Below are positions 1-8,622 of a stretch of DNA of 64,000 bases, one piece after another; position 1 is the stretch's first letter; every line of letters starts with the position of its first letter. Origin of the DNA: Planctomycetota bacterium (GTDB lineage: Bacteria; Planctomycetota; UBA1135; GCA-002686595); NCBI GenBank assembly GCA_016712565.1, contig JADJQU010000005.1:248001-312000 (forward strand), read 5' to 3'. Below the pieces are notes generated by a model. The model was given only the letters and a program-made list of their open reading frames with translations, was not told where the DNA came from and searched no databases. The position numbers were made by a program, and so were the translations under genes.

Positions 1-1858
1 GGGCTCGGACGTGCTGCAGCAATTCTCCACCAAGGAGCACGACCTGTTGCTCGACGGCTTCTACGCCGCCACGCCCGACAAGGAACTGCCCTGCGACGAC
101 CTGTACCTGGACTGCCTGTGGTCGATCGAGGACGTCACCGCGCGCGTCATGGGCGCCGGCAAGGAGTCGATGAGTCCGGCCGAGAAGAGCGCGGCGCGCC
201 GCTCGGAGATGTCCGCGATCGAGAAGGAGTCCTTGGCCGCCACCGGCCTGAAGAGCGAGATCGTGACGCTCTACCAGGGCGGCCGGTACCACCTCTATCG
301 CTACAAGACCTACACCGACGTCAAGCTGGTGATGGCGCCCGAGAAGCAGAGCGCGTTCTACGGCGGCGATCCCGACAACTTCGAGTACCCGCGCTACTGC
401 CTGGACATGTGCTTCTTCCGTATCTACGAGAACGGGAAGGCCCTGCGCCCCGAGCACTTCCTGCGCTGGTCGAAGCAGGGGGTGGCGGACCAGGATCTGG
501 TGTTCGTGGCCGGCCACCCGGGCACCACCGAGCGGCTCAAGACCGTGGATGACCTGCGTTGGGTGCGCGACAACGTGCTGCCCCTGGCGCTGCAGCGCCT
601 GTGGCGCCGCGAGGTCCAGATGCAGACCTTCGCCGGCCGCAGCGCGGAGAACGCGCGCCTGGTGGAGACCGACCTGTTCAGCGTGCAGAACAGCCGCAAG
701 GCTCGCACGGGCACGCTCGAGGGGCTCCTGGACCCGCGGGTCATGGGAGCCAAGATCGCGGCCGAACGGGACCTGCGGGCGGCCGTCGAGGCCGATCCCG
801 CGCTCAAGGCCAAGGCCGCCGGGGCCTGGGAGCGACTCTCCGCGTCCAGGACCACGGCCAAGTCGATCTACCCGCGCTTCCTGGCCCTGGGGGGCAGCGG
901 CATGAACATGGGGTCGCGCACCTTCGCCATCGCCAAGGACCTGGTGCGGCTGGCCGCCGAGCGCGACGTGGCCGACGGCAAGCGCCTGCGCGAGTACCGC
1001 GACAGCGCGCGCAAGACGCTCGAGATCGGGCTCTACTCGCCCGCGCCCGTGGACCGCGGCATGGAAATCGACGCCCTGGCCAGCGCCCTCTCGCGCATGG
1101 CCGAGGCCCTGGGCGGCGAGGATCCCACGGTGCTCGTGTCCCTGGGCGGCAAGTCCCCGCGCGCCCGGGCCGAGGAACTGGTGCTGGGCACCCAGCTGAT
1201 CGACGTGGCCGTGCGCAAGCGCCTGGCCGAGGGCGGCGCCGCGGCGATCGCGGCCTCGACCGATCCGCTGATCCGGCTGGTCCGCGATCTCGATCCCGAG
1301 GCCCGTGCGTTGCGCAAGCGCTGGGAGGACGAGGTCGACAGCGTCGAGCGCGAGTGCTACGCCCAGATCGCCGATGCGCGCTTCGCCGTGCTGGGCGACA
1401 AGACCTACCCCGACGCCACGTTCACGCTGCGGCTCTCCTTCGGCCAGGTGCTGGGCTACGACGAGAACGGGGCACGCGTGCCGGCCACGACCCGCATCGG
1501 CGGGATTTTCGAGCGCTCCGCCGAGCGCAAGAACGTCCCCCCGTTCGAGCTGCCGGAGAAGTGGGTCAAGGCCAAGTCCGCCCTGGACGCCTCGACGCCG
1601 TTCAACTTCGTTTCCACCTGCGACATCATCGGCGGCAACTCGGGCTCGCCCGTGGTGGACCGGGCCGGCGACGTGGTGGGCCTGATCTTCGACGGCAACA
1701 TCCAGAGCCTGATCGGCGGGATCGCCTACACCGAGGAGCAGGCGCGCGCCGTGTCGGTGGACAGCCGCGCCATGATCGAAACCCTGCGCAAGGTCTACGG
1801 GGCGGGGAAGCTCGCCGACGAGCTGCAGGCGGCGCCGGCGCCCCAGTCGGGCAACTGA
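1..1858 (+). CDS. S46 family dipeptidyl-peptidase (DPP7/DPP11-like), 5' end outside window
   Basis: Serine exopeptidase of family S46, which removes dipeptides from peptide N-termini, normally in the periplasm. The frame is open to the left edge, so the signal peptide and the segment with the catalytic His are missing. Counting from the GTG at 11, the acidic catalytic residue is probably Asp132 in YCLDMCFFRIY, following the family stretch GGDPDNFEYPR. The nucleophile is Ser544 in GGNSGSPVVD. The central helical part typical of S46 lies between them. About 615 residues are present against roughly 700 in complete members. The downstream neighbour is convergent and only about 40 nt away. Family assignment is firm. 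Whether it prefers acidic (DPP11) or hydrophobic (DPP7) P1 residues cannot be told. Confidence 0.9.
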   Translation, partial: GSDVLQQFSTKEHDLLLDGFYAATPDKELPCDDLYLDCLWSIEDVTARVMGAGKESMSPAEKSAARRSEMSAIEKESLAATGLKSEIVTLYQGGRYHLYRYKTYTDVKLVMAPEKQSAFYGGDPDNFEYPRYCLDMCFFRIYENGKALRPEHFLRWSKQGVADQDLVFVAGHPGTTERLKTVDDLRWVRDNVLPLALQRLWRREVQMQTFAGRSAENARLVETDLFSVQNSRKARTGTLEGLLDPRVMGAKIAAERDLRAAVEADPALKAKAAGAWERLSASRTTAKSIYPRFLALGGSGMNMGSRTFAIAKDLVRLAAERDVADGKRLREYRDSARKTLEIGLYSPAPVDRGMEIDALASALSRMAEALGGEDPTVLVSLGGKSPRARAEELVLGTQLIDVAVRKRLAEGGAAAIAASTDPLIRLVRDLDPEARALRKRWEDEVDSVERECYAQIADARFAVLGDKTYPDATFTLRLSFGQVLGYDENGARVPATTRIGGIFERSAERKNVPPFELPEKWVKAKSALDASTPFNFVSTCDIIGGNSGSPVVDRAGDVVGLIFDGNIQSLIGGIAYTEEQARAVSVDSRAMIETLRKVYGAGKLADELQAAPAPQSGN

Positions 1859-1895
1859 CCCGCTTCGCGCTTTGAATCCAGGCCCGGAGGGTCCC

Positions 1896-2986
1896 TCAGG
1901 ACCCGCCGGCCTCTGCGGGCCCCACCGGCCGCCGTGGATTTTCCCCGGGGGCCCGGCCCCGGGCCGCGGCCTCCGGGCCCGCAGTTGACCGCAGGCGCCC
2001 TCGACGTCGGAGCCCGAGGAGCGCCGGATCGTGGCGAAGACCCCCCGGCGCTTGAGGGCGCGCACGAATTCCACGGCCGCGAGCACCGGCGGCCGTTGGA
2101 AGCCGAATCCCTCCAGGGCGTTCCAGGGGATCACGTTGACGATGGCGCGCGCGCCCTCCAGCGCTTCGGTGAGGGCCTCGACGTCGCGCTCGCCGTCGTT
2201 GAGTCCCTCGAGCAGCGTCCATTGGATCTGCAGGGGATGGCCGCTCGCGCGGGCATAGGCCAGGGCTTGGTCCAACAGGGCGCGCACTCCGCCCTCGGGA
2301 ACCCGCGGCGCCCGGGGCAGCAGTTCTGCCCGCAGGGCGTCGTCCAGGGTGTGCAGGGAAAAGGCCAGGGCCGGCTTCACGCTCGACCTCCCCAGGGCCT
2401 CGAAGGCGCGCGGATCCCCCACGGTGGAGAACACGATCTGCTTGTGGCCGAGCCTGCCCTGGGTGCCCAGGATTTCGATGGCCCGCAGCACGGCCGGCAG
2501 GTTGTGGGCCGGCTCGCCCATGCCCATCAGGACCACGCGGCGCGTGGGCCCCTGGGCGGCCTCCCGTCGCAGGCGCGCCGCCAGGGCCACCTGGGCCAGG
2601 ATCTCGTCGCTGGAAAGCTGCCGGGCGAGGCCCGACTCGCCGGTCTTGCAGAAGCGGCAGCCCACCGCGCAACCCACCTGGGTCGAGATGCACAGTCCGT
2701 CGCGGGGGAGCAGCACCGACTCGACCGTGCGGCCGTCGGCCAGCTCCACCAAGAGGCGCGCGCTGCCGTCCGCGGAGTCGTGCCGCTCGGCGAGGCGCGC
2801 CAGGCCGTGGGCCCGGCCGGCTAGTTCCTCGAGGCGCCCGAGCAGGGACGCCGGGAACGGCTGGTGGGCGGGGGAAAGCCCGCGATCCAGCGGGCGACCC
2901 GCGAGCCAGGCCTGCATCAGCCGGGCCCCGTGGGGCGGCGCGAGTCCGGCCTCGCCCCACAGCTCCGATGCAAGGGCAGCGATCAC
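1896..2986 (-). CDS. rlmN: RlmN/Cfr-family radical SAM RNA methyltransferase, no in-frame stop
   Basis: Radical SAM enzyme predicted to methylate C2 of an adenine in 23S rRNA (A2503) and tRNA. Translation starts at GTG 2986, the only start after an upstream in-frame stop, 4 nt after the nadA stop and behind AGGA. Residues 99-113 hold the conserved Cys99 and the 4Fe-4S motif CAVGCRFC (Cys106, 110, 113). GMGEP is at 156-160. The second methyl-relay Cys is Cys333 in GACGQL. Homology ends at about residue 337 (position 1980). The frame then stays open through the intergenic gap and antisense to the S46 gene, with no stop that I could find down to the window edge. The left end given here is the nearest stop in a neighbouring frame (1896-1898), reachable by a 1-nt slip in the G/C runs at 1932-1980. 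Probably co-transcribed with nadA. Confidence 0.75.
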
Positions 2987-2990
2987 GGGC

Positions 2991-4355
2991 TCAGTCCTGC
3001 GGCGTTTCGGTGATCTCGATCATGCGCTCGAGGGCGGCCCGGGCCTCGGTGATCAATTGGCGCCGCTCGGCCGTATCCAGGCGTTCGCGGGCCCCCGTGC
3101 GCTCGTCCACGGAATCGCCGGCGAACACCCGGTTGGCGTCCGGGGGCGTGCCGCGCCGCAGCAGGTCGAGCATGCCCGCGAGGTGCGGGGGATCGTTGCG
3201 GCTCATGGTGGCGCAGCCGCAGCCTCCGGCCGAATAGCCCGGCTCGGGGATCTCGGTGAGGTGCACGACCTCGACTCCGCGCTGGCGGCCCAGTTCGCGG
3301 GCGTTGCGCACGAAGTGCCCCTCGGTGCCGATGGCGAGGCGCGAGCCCGGCGGCGCGTGGAGCACCGCGTCCCAGAGGAAATTGGTGGAGCCCGAGCCGT
3401 CGGCGGCCTGGACCACCTCCAGGCGCGACTCGGGGTGCACCAGCACGCGCCAGCCGCGTTCCTTCCAGTAGCGCACGTGGCGCGGCTCGAACACGGTGTG
3501 CACGCCGCAGAAGCTGCCCCACAGGATCATGCGCGCGCGGTCGAGGGCGGCGAGTCCGCCCTGGGCGGCCGTGTCGTCGAGCTTGAAGCCGCCGCGCAGC
3601 GCTTGCGGATCGCGCAGGGCCACGACTTCGGACTGATCGATGCCGAGGCGCGCGGCGGTGTTGCGACCCAGGTGCTGGTCGGGCACGAAGAACACGAGCT
3701 TCCCCTGGTCCAGGGCCCAGCGCACCACTTTGGCCGCGTTGGAGCTGGTGCACACCGCGCCGCCGGTGCGACCCGCCAGGGCCTTGAGACGGCCGGAGGT
3801 GTTCATGTAGGCCACGACGCACAGGCGCTCGCCGTAGCGCTCGATCAACTGCTCGGCCACGGGCAGGACCATGTAGTCCTTGGCCAGCATTTCCATGGTG
3901 CAACCGGCCTTGGGGTTCGTGATCCAGACCGCCTGGTCCTCGCGCGCCAGGATGGCGATGGACTCCGCCATGAAGTGCACCGCCGACTCGACGATGACCT
4001 TCTTCTCGGGGTGGCGCGAGGCCGCCAGGGCGAGCTGGTAGCTGTCGGCCACGGCGCCGCCGTAGCGCTCCACCAACTTGACGATCTCGCCGCCCATGTA
4101 GAAGTGGGCCACCAGGAGCAGGGTCTCCCCGAAGTGGTCGAGGGCGGGCCCCATGTACCCGTCCAGCCAGGCCAGCACCGTCCCGGGCTTGCGGTCGGGG
4201 AGCGCCAGGTACTCCTCCGCATAGGGCTTGAACTCGCGCTGGTACCAGTCCAGCGGCAAGTCCGTCTGGCAGATCGGCAGGTCCGGTTCGAGTCGGAGGC
4301 CCGTGGCGCCGGGCGCGGGGGTGGTGCGGTGCGTGGCCAAGTCTTGGATTCGCAA
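2991..4355 (-). CDS. nadA: Quinolinate synthase NadA
   Basis: Condenses iminoaspartate with dihydroxyacetone phosphate to quinolinate in de novo NAD synthesis, using a 4Fe-4S cluster. The three cluster Cys are visible: Cys152 in NPKAGCTM, Cys283 in GSFCGVHTVF, and Cys379/381 in GCGCATM. The early His motif AHFYMGGEI lies near residue 84. The protein is 454 residues, the long form of the family. Start is TTG 4355; an in-frame TGA lies just upstream, so no longer start exists. It is the first gene of a minus-strand pair with the rlmN-like gene and diverges from the beta-helix gene across 161 nt. nadB and nadC are not in the window. Confidence 0.95.
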   Translation of the reverse strand: MRIQDLATHRTTPAPGATGLRLEPDLPICQTDLPLDWYQREFKPYAEEYLALPDRKPGTVLAWLDGYMGPALDHFGETLLLVAHFYMGGEIVKLVERYGGAVADSYQLALAASRHPEKKVIVESAVHFMAESIAILAREDQAVWITNPKAGCTMEMLAKDYMVLPVAEQLIERYGERLCVVAYMNTSGRLKALAGRTGGAVCTSSNAAKVVRWALDQGKLVFFVPDQHLGRNTAARLGIDQSEVVALRDPQALRGGFKLDDTAAQGGLAALDRARMILWGSFCGVHTVFEPRHVRYWKERGWRVLVHPESRLEVVQAADGSGSTNFLWDAVLHAPPGSRLAIGTEGHFVRNARELGRQRGVEVVHLTEIPEPGYSAGGCGCATMSRNDPPHLAGMLDLLRRGTPPDANRVFAGDSVDERTGARERLDTAERRQLITEARAALERMIEITETPQD

Positions 4356-4516
4356 AGGCGTCGCGGTTCATGCCGCGGCTGGATTCTGCCGAAACTGACC
4401 CGCACACTTCCCCCGCGGCGGGGGTGCGGAGCGGGGGGCTTGGAGACTAGCATGGCCCGCGGCTCCTCCTTCTGGAAGGGCAGGGCGGGTTCCGAGGTCA
4501 CGGAGACGGGCAGGCG

Positions 4517-6682
4517 ATGCGACGCATCCTGGCGAAGACACTCCTTTACGCGCTGATCCTGGCCCCATGGGCGGCGCTTCCCGGCGCGGCCGGCGAGCCG
4601 GCGCGGGGCGCCGCGGCCGCCCCGGACCTCGAGATTCCAGCGGGCGCGCCCCTCGTGGTGCGCCGCTCGGGCAGCGTCACGCCCGGCGAGTACCTCAGGC
4701 CTCCCCTGGGTGAGGGGGCCCGCGGCGGCGTGATCGTCCTGGAGAAGCTGGAGAACGTGACCCTGGACCTGCGCGGCGTGGTGCTGCGCGGCGCGCCGCC
4801 CCAGACTCCCCGGGACAAGCTCGCGGGCTGGGGCATCGTCGTGCGCGACTCCAGCAACGTCACGATCCTGGGCGGGACGATCACGGGCTACGGCGGCTGC
4901 ATCGTGGCCGAGCGCACCAAGAACCTGGTGCTGGACGGCGTGCACTTCGATCACTGGTACGGCATGCGGCTCCTGTCCACCGTGGCGGCCGAGAACGAGG
5001 CCGACTGGCTGTGGCCCCACGAAAACGACCAGGGGCAGTGGCTCGCGCGCTACGGCGGCGCCATTTCGCTCACGGACTGTGGGGACGCCGTGATCCGCAA
5101 CTGCCGCGGCCGCCACGGCCAGAACGGCATCCTGACCCTGCGCTGCGAGCGCCTCTCGATCCACGACAACGACTTCTCGTTCCTCTCGGGCTGGGGGCTC
5201 GCGATGTACCGCACCTCCCAAACCGTGGTCAGCCGCAACGTCTTCGACTACTGCGTGCGCGGGTACAGCCACGGCGTGTACTGGCGCGGCCAGGACTCGG
5301 CGGCGATCCTGATGTTCGAGCGCTGCTCGGACAACTTGATCGCCTACAACAGCGCCACCCACTCGGGCGACGGCCTGTTCCTTTTCGCGGGGCGCGACGC
5401 CGTCGAGGGGCGGGCCTTCGAGCGCGGCGAGCAGGACGTCGGCGGCAGCGACCGCAATCTGTTCTACGGGAACGACTTCTCCTACGCCGTGGCCAACGGC
5501 ATCGAGGCCACGTTCTCCGCGGACAATCGCTGCGTGGCCAATCGCATCCGGGGCTGTCACCAGCACGGCATCTGGGGCGGCTATTCGCGGCGCATGGTGG
5601 TCTACCGGAACACCATCGAGGAGACCCGGGGCGGCGCGATTTCCATCGAGCACGGCCAGGAATGCCTGATCGCCGAGAACGCCCTGGAGGGCAACGAGAT
5701 CGGCGTGGAGCTGTGGTGGGACGAGGACCCCGAGCTGGTGGGCGGGCCCTTCGGCAAGCACTTCGACACGGCCTCCCGCGACGCCCTGGTCCTGAAAAAC
5801 TCCTTCGCCCGCAACGACCAGGACCTGGTGGTGCTTCGCACCCAGGGCCTGCGCCTCGGCGAAAACATCTACACCCGCGGCGCGCGGCCCCTGCACCTGT
5901 CCTCCGTGCGCGTCCTGGGCGCCGCGGCGCAGGACCCCGCACCTGCCGGGACACCCGCGGACCTGGAGCCGCTGTTCACGGGCATCGGCGGCTGGAAGGC
6001 CAGCGGCCGCATCGAGGACGTGGACGTCGCCGCCTTCGTGCTCGACCCGGCGGCGCCGCCCGAGCTCCTCGCCCGCGAGCTCAAGGCCGAGCCGCCCCGG
6101 GCTCCCGGAGAGCAGCGGGCCTTCGATCCGGATCGCAAGCCCGAGGCGGGCCGCGAGGGGCTCGACACGATCGTGATGGGGGAATGGGGCCCCTGGGACT
6201 TCCGCTCGGGGGAACCCCGGCCGGAGCAGCCGAAACCGGGCGGACTGCTGGCGGGTGTCCGCTGGGACGCGGCGTGGTTCTCCTGGGAGAACGGGCCGGA
6301 TCCCCGCGGCGACGCCGAGGCCCAGCGCCTCTGGCGCGGGCTGGCCGAAAAGCCCCTGGAGCGCGCGACGGTCGAGACCTGGTACACGCCCTACGCCGCC
6401 GACCCGAAGATCCAGGAGCGCGTGGGCCGGCAGAACTTCGGCCTGATCGCCACGGCGGAAGTGCGCCTCTCCGCGGGACGCTATCGCCTGAGCGTGGTCT
6501 CCGACGACGGCGTGCGCGTCACGGTCGGCGGCAAGACGGTGCTGGAGAACTGGACCTGGCACGGGCCCACCCGGGACACCGTGGATCTGGAACTCTCCGC
6601 GGGCAGCCATGCCTTCGGTCTGGAGTACTTCCAGATCGACGGGGCCAGCGCGCTTTCCCTGGACCTGCAGGCCCTGCCCTAG
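4517..6682 (+). CDS. Secreted right-handed beta-helix protein with C-terminal PA14 domain
   Basis: 721-residue exported protein. An N-terminal signal peptide (about residues 1-27, ending near GAAG) is followed by a long parallel beta-helix: repeating short strands with Asn/Asp turns such as NVTILGG, NLVLDGVHFDHW, AVIRNCRG and LSIHDNDF, as in NosD/pectate-lyase-like repeats. The last 130 or so residues, from about WYTPYAADPK to the end, form a PA14 module (VVSDDGVRVTVGG, ENWTWHGP, FQIDGA) likely to bind carbohydrate. A role on polysaccharide outside the cell is an inference; no catalytic triad or metal site is recognised, so it could be a lyase, hydrolase or adhesin. Convergent with the HEAT/TPR gene downstream. 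Confidence 0.8.
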   Translation: MRRILAKTLLYALILAPWAALPGAAGEPARGAAAAPDLEIPAGAPLVVRRSGSVTPGEYLRPPLGEGARGGVIVLEKLENVTLDLRGVVLRGAPPQTPRDKLAGWGIVVRDSSNVTILGGTITGYGGCIVAERTKNLVLDGVHFDHWYGMRLLSTVAAENEADWLWPHENDQGQWLARYGGAISLTDCGDAVIRNCRGRHGQNGILTLRCERLSIHDNDFSFLSGWGLAMYRTSQTVVSRNVFDYCVRGYSHGVYWRGQDSAAILMFERCSDNLIAYNSATHSGDGLFLFAGRDAVEGRAFERGEQDVGGSDRNLFYGNDFSYAVANGIEATFSADNRCVANRIRGCHQHGIWGGYSRRMVVYRNTIEETRGGAISIEHGQECLIAENALEGNEIGVELWWDEDPELVGGPFGKHFDTASRDALVLKNSFARNDQDLVVLRTQGLRLGENIYTRGARPLHLSSVRVLGAAAQDPAPAGTPADLEPLFTGIGGWKASGRIEDVDVAAFVLDPAAPPELLARELKAEPPRAPGEQRAFDPDRKPEAGREGLDTIVMGEWGPWDFRSGEPRPEQPKPGGLLAGVRWDAAWFSWENGPDPRGDAEAQRLWRGLAEKPLERATVETWYTPYAADPKIQERVGRQNFGLIATAEVRLSAGRYRLSVVSDDGVRVTVGGKTVLENWTWHGPTRDTVDLELSAGSHAFGLEYFQIDGASALSLDLQALP

Positions 6683-6705
6683 GGCAGAGCCCACAACGCG
6701 TCGGG

Positions 6706-6732
6706 CCCCGTGGGTGCACGCCCGGCACGGGG
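6706..6732. terminator. Possible bidirectional hairpin between convergent genes
   Basis: CCCCGTG (6706-6712) can pair with CACGGGG (6726-6732) around a 13-nt loop, in the 60-nt gap between two convergent genes. A second palindrome, TGCCCTAGGGCA (6675-6686), spans the stop of the beta-helix gene. Neither is followed by a T-run, so intrinsic termination is only a suggestion from position and symmetry. Confidence 0.35.
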
Positions 6733-6742
6733 GGCGGGCCTC

Positions 6743-8053
6743 TCAGGGGTCGCTGCGGAACACGTCGCCGTACTTCGAGGCCTTGAGCTTGGCGAAGTCC
6801 GGATCGCCGGCGTAGGCCTTGAGTTGGGCCAGTTGGATCGGCGCCTTCTCCAGCCACTCGGCGGCCTCCTTGAAGTGCCCCTGGAGCGCGGCGCAGCGCG
6901 CCAGGCCGATGTAGGTGTCCGGCTGGGAGTTGGGCTCGTTCTTGCCCAGCTGCAGCGCCGTGCGGTAGTCCTTCTCGGCGTCCTTGTAGTCGCCCACCCG
7001 GCGCAGCACCTCGGCGCGCCGGAAGAAGGCCTGGCTCCACTTGGGCGAGTTGTCGATCAGCTCGTCGTAGGGCCGGAGCAGGTCGCGCTTGATCGTCCGA
7101 TCCCCCAGGCGCGCCAGGACGACGCGCGCGGATTCGGCCAGCTTGAGGTCGGCGCTGGTGAGCACCGGCTCCAGGGCCCGCCGCAGGTCGTTGCTGGTGG
7201 TTTCCACGAACAGGGGCAGGGCGTCGACGATGGCGATCCGCGTGGCCGTGCCGACCTGGGCGGAGGCCGCCAGGGCGATCAGCTCCTTGACGTGGGTCGG
7301 TCCCGCCAGATCCGGTTGGGCTTGGTAGTAGGCGAGCAGCGCGGCCGCGTGGGTCGGCCCCTTGGCGGTGTCCGCCAGCAGCCGGTGCACGCGTTCCTCC
7401 GCCTCGGCGACGCGCCCCTCGGCCAGGGCTCCCAGGGCCACGTCGCGCAGACTGGCGTCGTCCCCTGAAAACACTTCGTCCAGCAGGGCCGTGTCGCTGC
7501 TGGAGAGCTTGAGCAGCGCGCGCAGCAGGGTGGAGCGCACCTGTCCCGAGGCCGTGCGGTAGAGCCCGAGGAGTTCCGGCCGCACGCGCTCGGAATCCTG
7601 GCTCAGCTCCAGCACGCGGACCGCCAGCAGACGGCCCTCGTTGGAGCCCTTGGCCGCCAGGTTCAGCAGCTCCGCGGTCGCCGCCCGCGTGTCCATGCGC
7701 TGCAGGGCGACGGCCAACTGCCGGGCGCGGAAGCGCTCCTTCTCCAGCGCGGCGTCGCCGGGGTCGAGCCAGCGCACGAACAGGGGCGTCGCCTCGGCGC
7801 CCAGCGCCACGCACTCCTCCACCAGGCCATCGCGGGCCTGGGCCGAGGGCGGCAACGGCAGCGCCTCGAGGCGCTTGACCAGCGCGTCCAGTTCCTGGCC
7901 GAGCCGCGCGAAGACCTCGGCCTGCTTGAGGCGCGCCCGGGCGAGGAACTCCTCCAGGGACTCCCGATCCTTTCCGTCGCGTGCAGGAGCCTCCGTGACG
8001 GGGGCGCCCATGAAGAGGAGCAGGGCGGCCAGGGGGGTGAGTGCTGCGGCCAT
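6743..8053 (-). CDS. Exported HEAT-repeat/TPR protein of unknown function
   Basis: 436 residues. The N-terminus (AALTPLAALLLFMGAPV) looks like a signal peptide without a lipobox Cys. Residues 60-300 are all-helical with HEAT-like spacing (for example TAELLNLAAKGSNEGRLLAV and TRIAIVDALPLFV). Residues 310-430 form two to three TPR-like helix pairs (AFFRRAEVLRRVGDYKDAEK, TYIGLARCAALQGHFKEAAE). Both repeat types serve as protein-binding scaffolds, so a periplasmic adaptor is likely, but the partner is unknown. It stands alone on the minus strand, convergent with the beta-helix gene. The GC-rich 212 nt upstream of its start hold the 21-bp tandem repeats. Confidence 0.75.
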   Translation of the reverse strand: MAAALTPLAALLLFMGAPVTEAPARDGKDRESLEEFLARARLKQAEVFARLGQELDALVKRLEALPLPPSAQARDGLVEECVALGAEATPLFVRWLDPGDAALEKERFRARQLAVALQRMDTRAATAELLNLAAKGSNEGRLLAVRVLELSQDSERVRPELLGLYRTASGQVRSTLLRALLKLSSSDTALLDEVFSGDDASLRDVALGALAEGRVAEAEERVHRLLADTAKGPTHAAALLAYYQAQPDLAGPTHVKELIALAASAQVGTATRIAIVDALPLFVETTSNDLRRALEPVLTSADLKLAESARVVLARLGDRTIKRDLLRPYDELIDNSPKWSQAFFRRAEVLRRVGDYKDAEKDYRTALQLGKNEPNSQPDTYIGLARCAALQGHFKEAAEWLEKAPIQLAQLKAYAGDPDFAKLKASKYGDVFRSDP

Positions 8054-8198
8054 TGCTCAGAGTGTAGTCGCTGCCCCCAGGGAAGTGACCTGCCACCTGC
8101 CCCGCGCGGGGTGGCCCTGGAAGGCCCCCGGGTCGGCCCGGCGCGGCCCGGGACGCTTTCCGGACCCAGGGTCCCCGGGCGGCCCCTGCCGGACGGGC

Positions 8199-8281
8199 GG
8201 CCCCTAGCGACGCGGGGCGGCCCCTAGCGCACGCGGGGAGGCCCCTAGCGTACGCGGGGAGGCCCCTAGCGTACGCGAGGA
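8199..8281. repeat. Tandem repeat, four units of 20-21 bp
   Basis: Four head-to-tail units read GGCCCCTAGCG followed by N/TACGCGGGG(A/C): 8199-8218, 8219-8239, 8240-8260 and 8261-8281. Units 3 and 4 differ at one base. A decayed fifth unit begins near 8181. Each unit carries CTA, that is a TAG stop on the minus strand, and the innermost unit supplies the stop of the 65-residue ORF. No spacers, so not a CRISPR. It lies between that ORF and the start of the HEAT/TPR gene. Confidence 0.8.
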
Positions 8282-8463
8282 GGCATCGGGCGGAGCTCCA
8301 CCCGCGCCCCGCGCCGCACCAGGTGCCCCGGCTTGTCCACCGAGCTCCAGCGCGGCTTTTCCGTCTTCGTCTCCGAGAGCCGCGACCCGGGCAGAGCCGG
8401 GGCCTGGACCATGCCGTAGATCGCCGCGAGGCGCTCGCGGTGGCGGAAAATCCAGGACAACAT
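8266..8463 (-). CDS. Small basic hypothetical protein (65 aa)
   Basis: Not recognised. ATG at 8463; 65 residues beginning MLSWIFRHRERLAAIYGMV and ending PMPPRVR, rich in Arg/Lys with a short amphipathic N-terminal helix. Third codon positions are almost all G or C and the composition is balanced, unlike the Arg/Pro/Gly-rich shadow frames around it. That is the main reason to think it is translated. The stop TAG lies inside the last tandem repeat unit. It diverges from mnmG across 159 nt. Could be a chance ORF. Confidence 0.5.
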   Translation of the reverse strand: MLSWIFRHRERLAAIYGMVQAPALPGSRLSETKTEKPRWSSVDKPGHLVRRGARVELRPMPPRVR

Positions 8464-8622
8464 CCGTGCCGCCTGTCGGCCTCCTTCCGCGGCAAAATGG
8501 ACCCAAAATCCGCGAATTCGGGCCCCGCGGGAGGGCCTCGGCGGCCCACGGAGCAGGACGGCCGGATCCACCCTTGGCGCGCGACCGCGGATGGGGTGCA
8601 ATCCGTTGTTCGCACCCGAACC

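Noticed and set aside
3845..6694. 949-aa minus-strand open frame
   Set aside because: Lies antisense to the beta-helix gene and out of frame with nadA; composition is His/Val/Gln/Gly-rich as expected of an antisense shadow at high GC.
8199..8281. Possible CRISPR array
   Set aside because: Units are directly adjacent with no unique spacers, and no cas genes are present.
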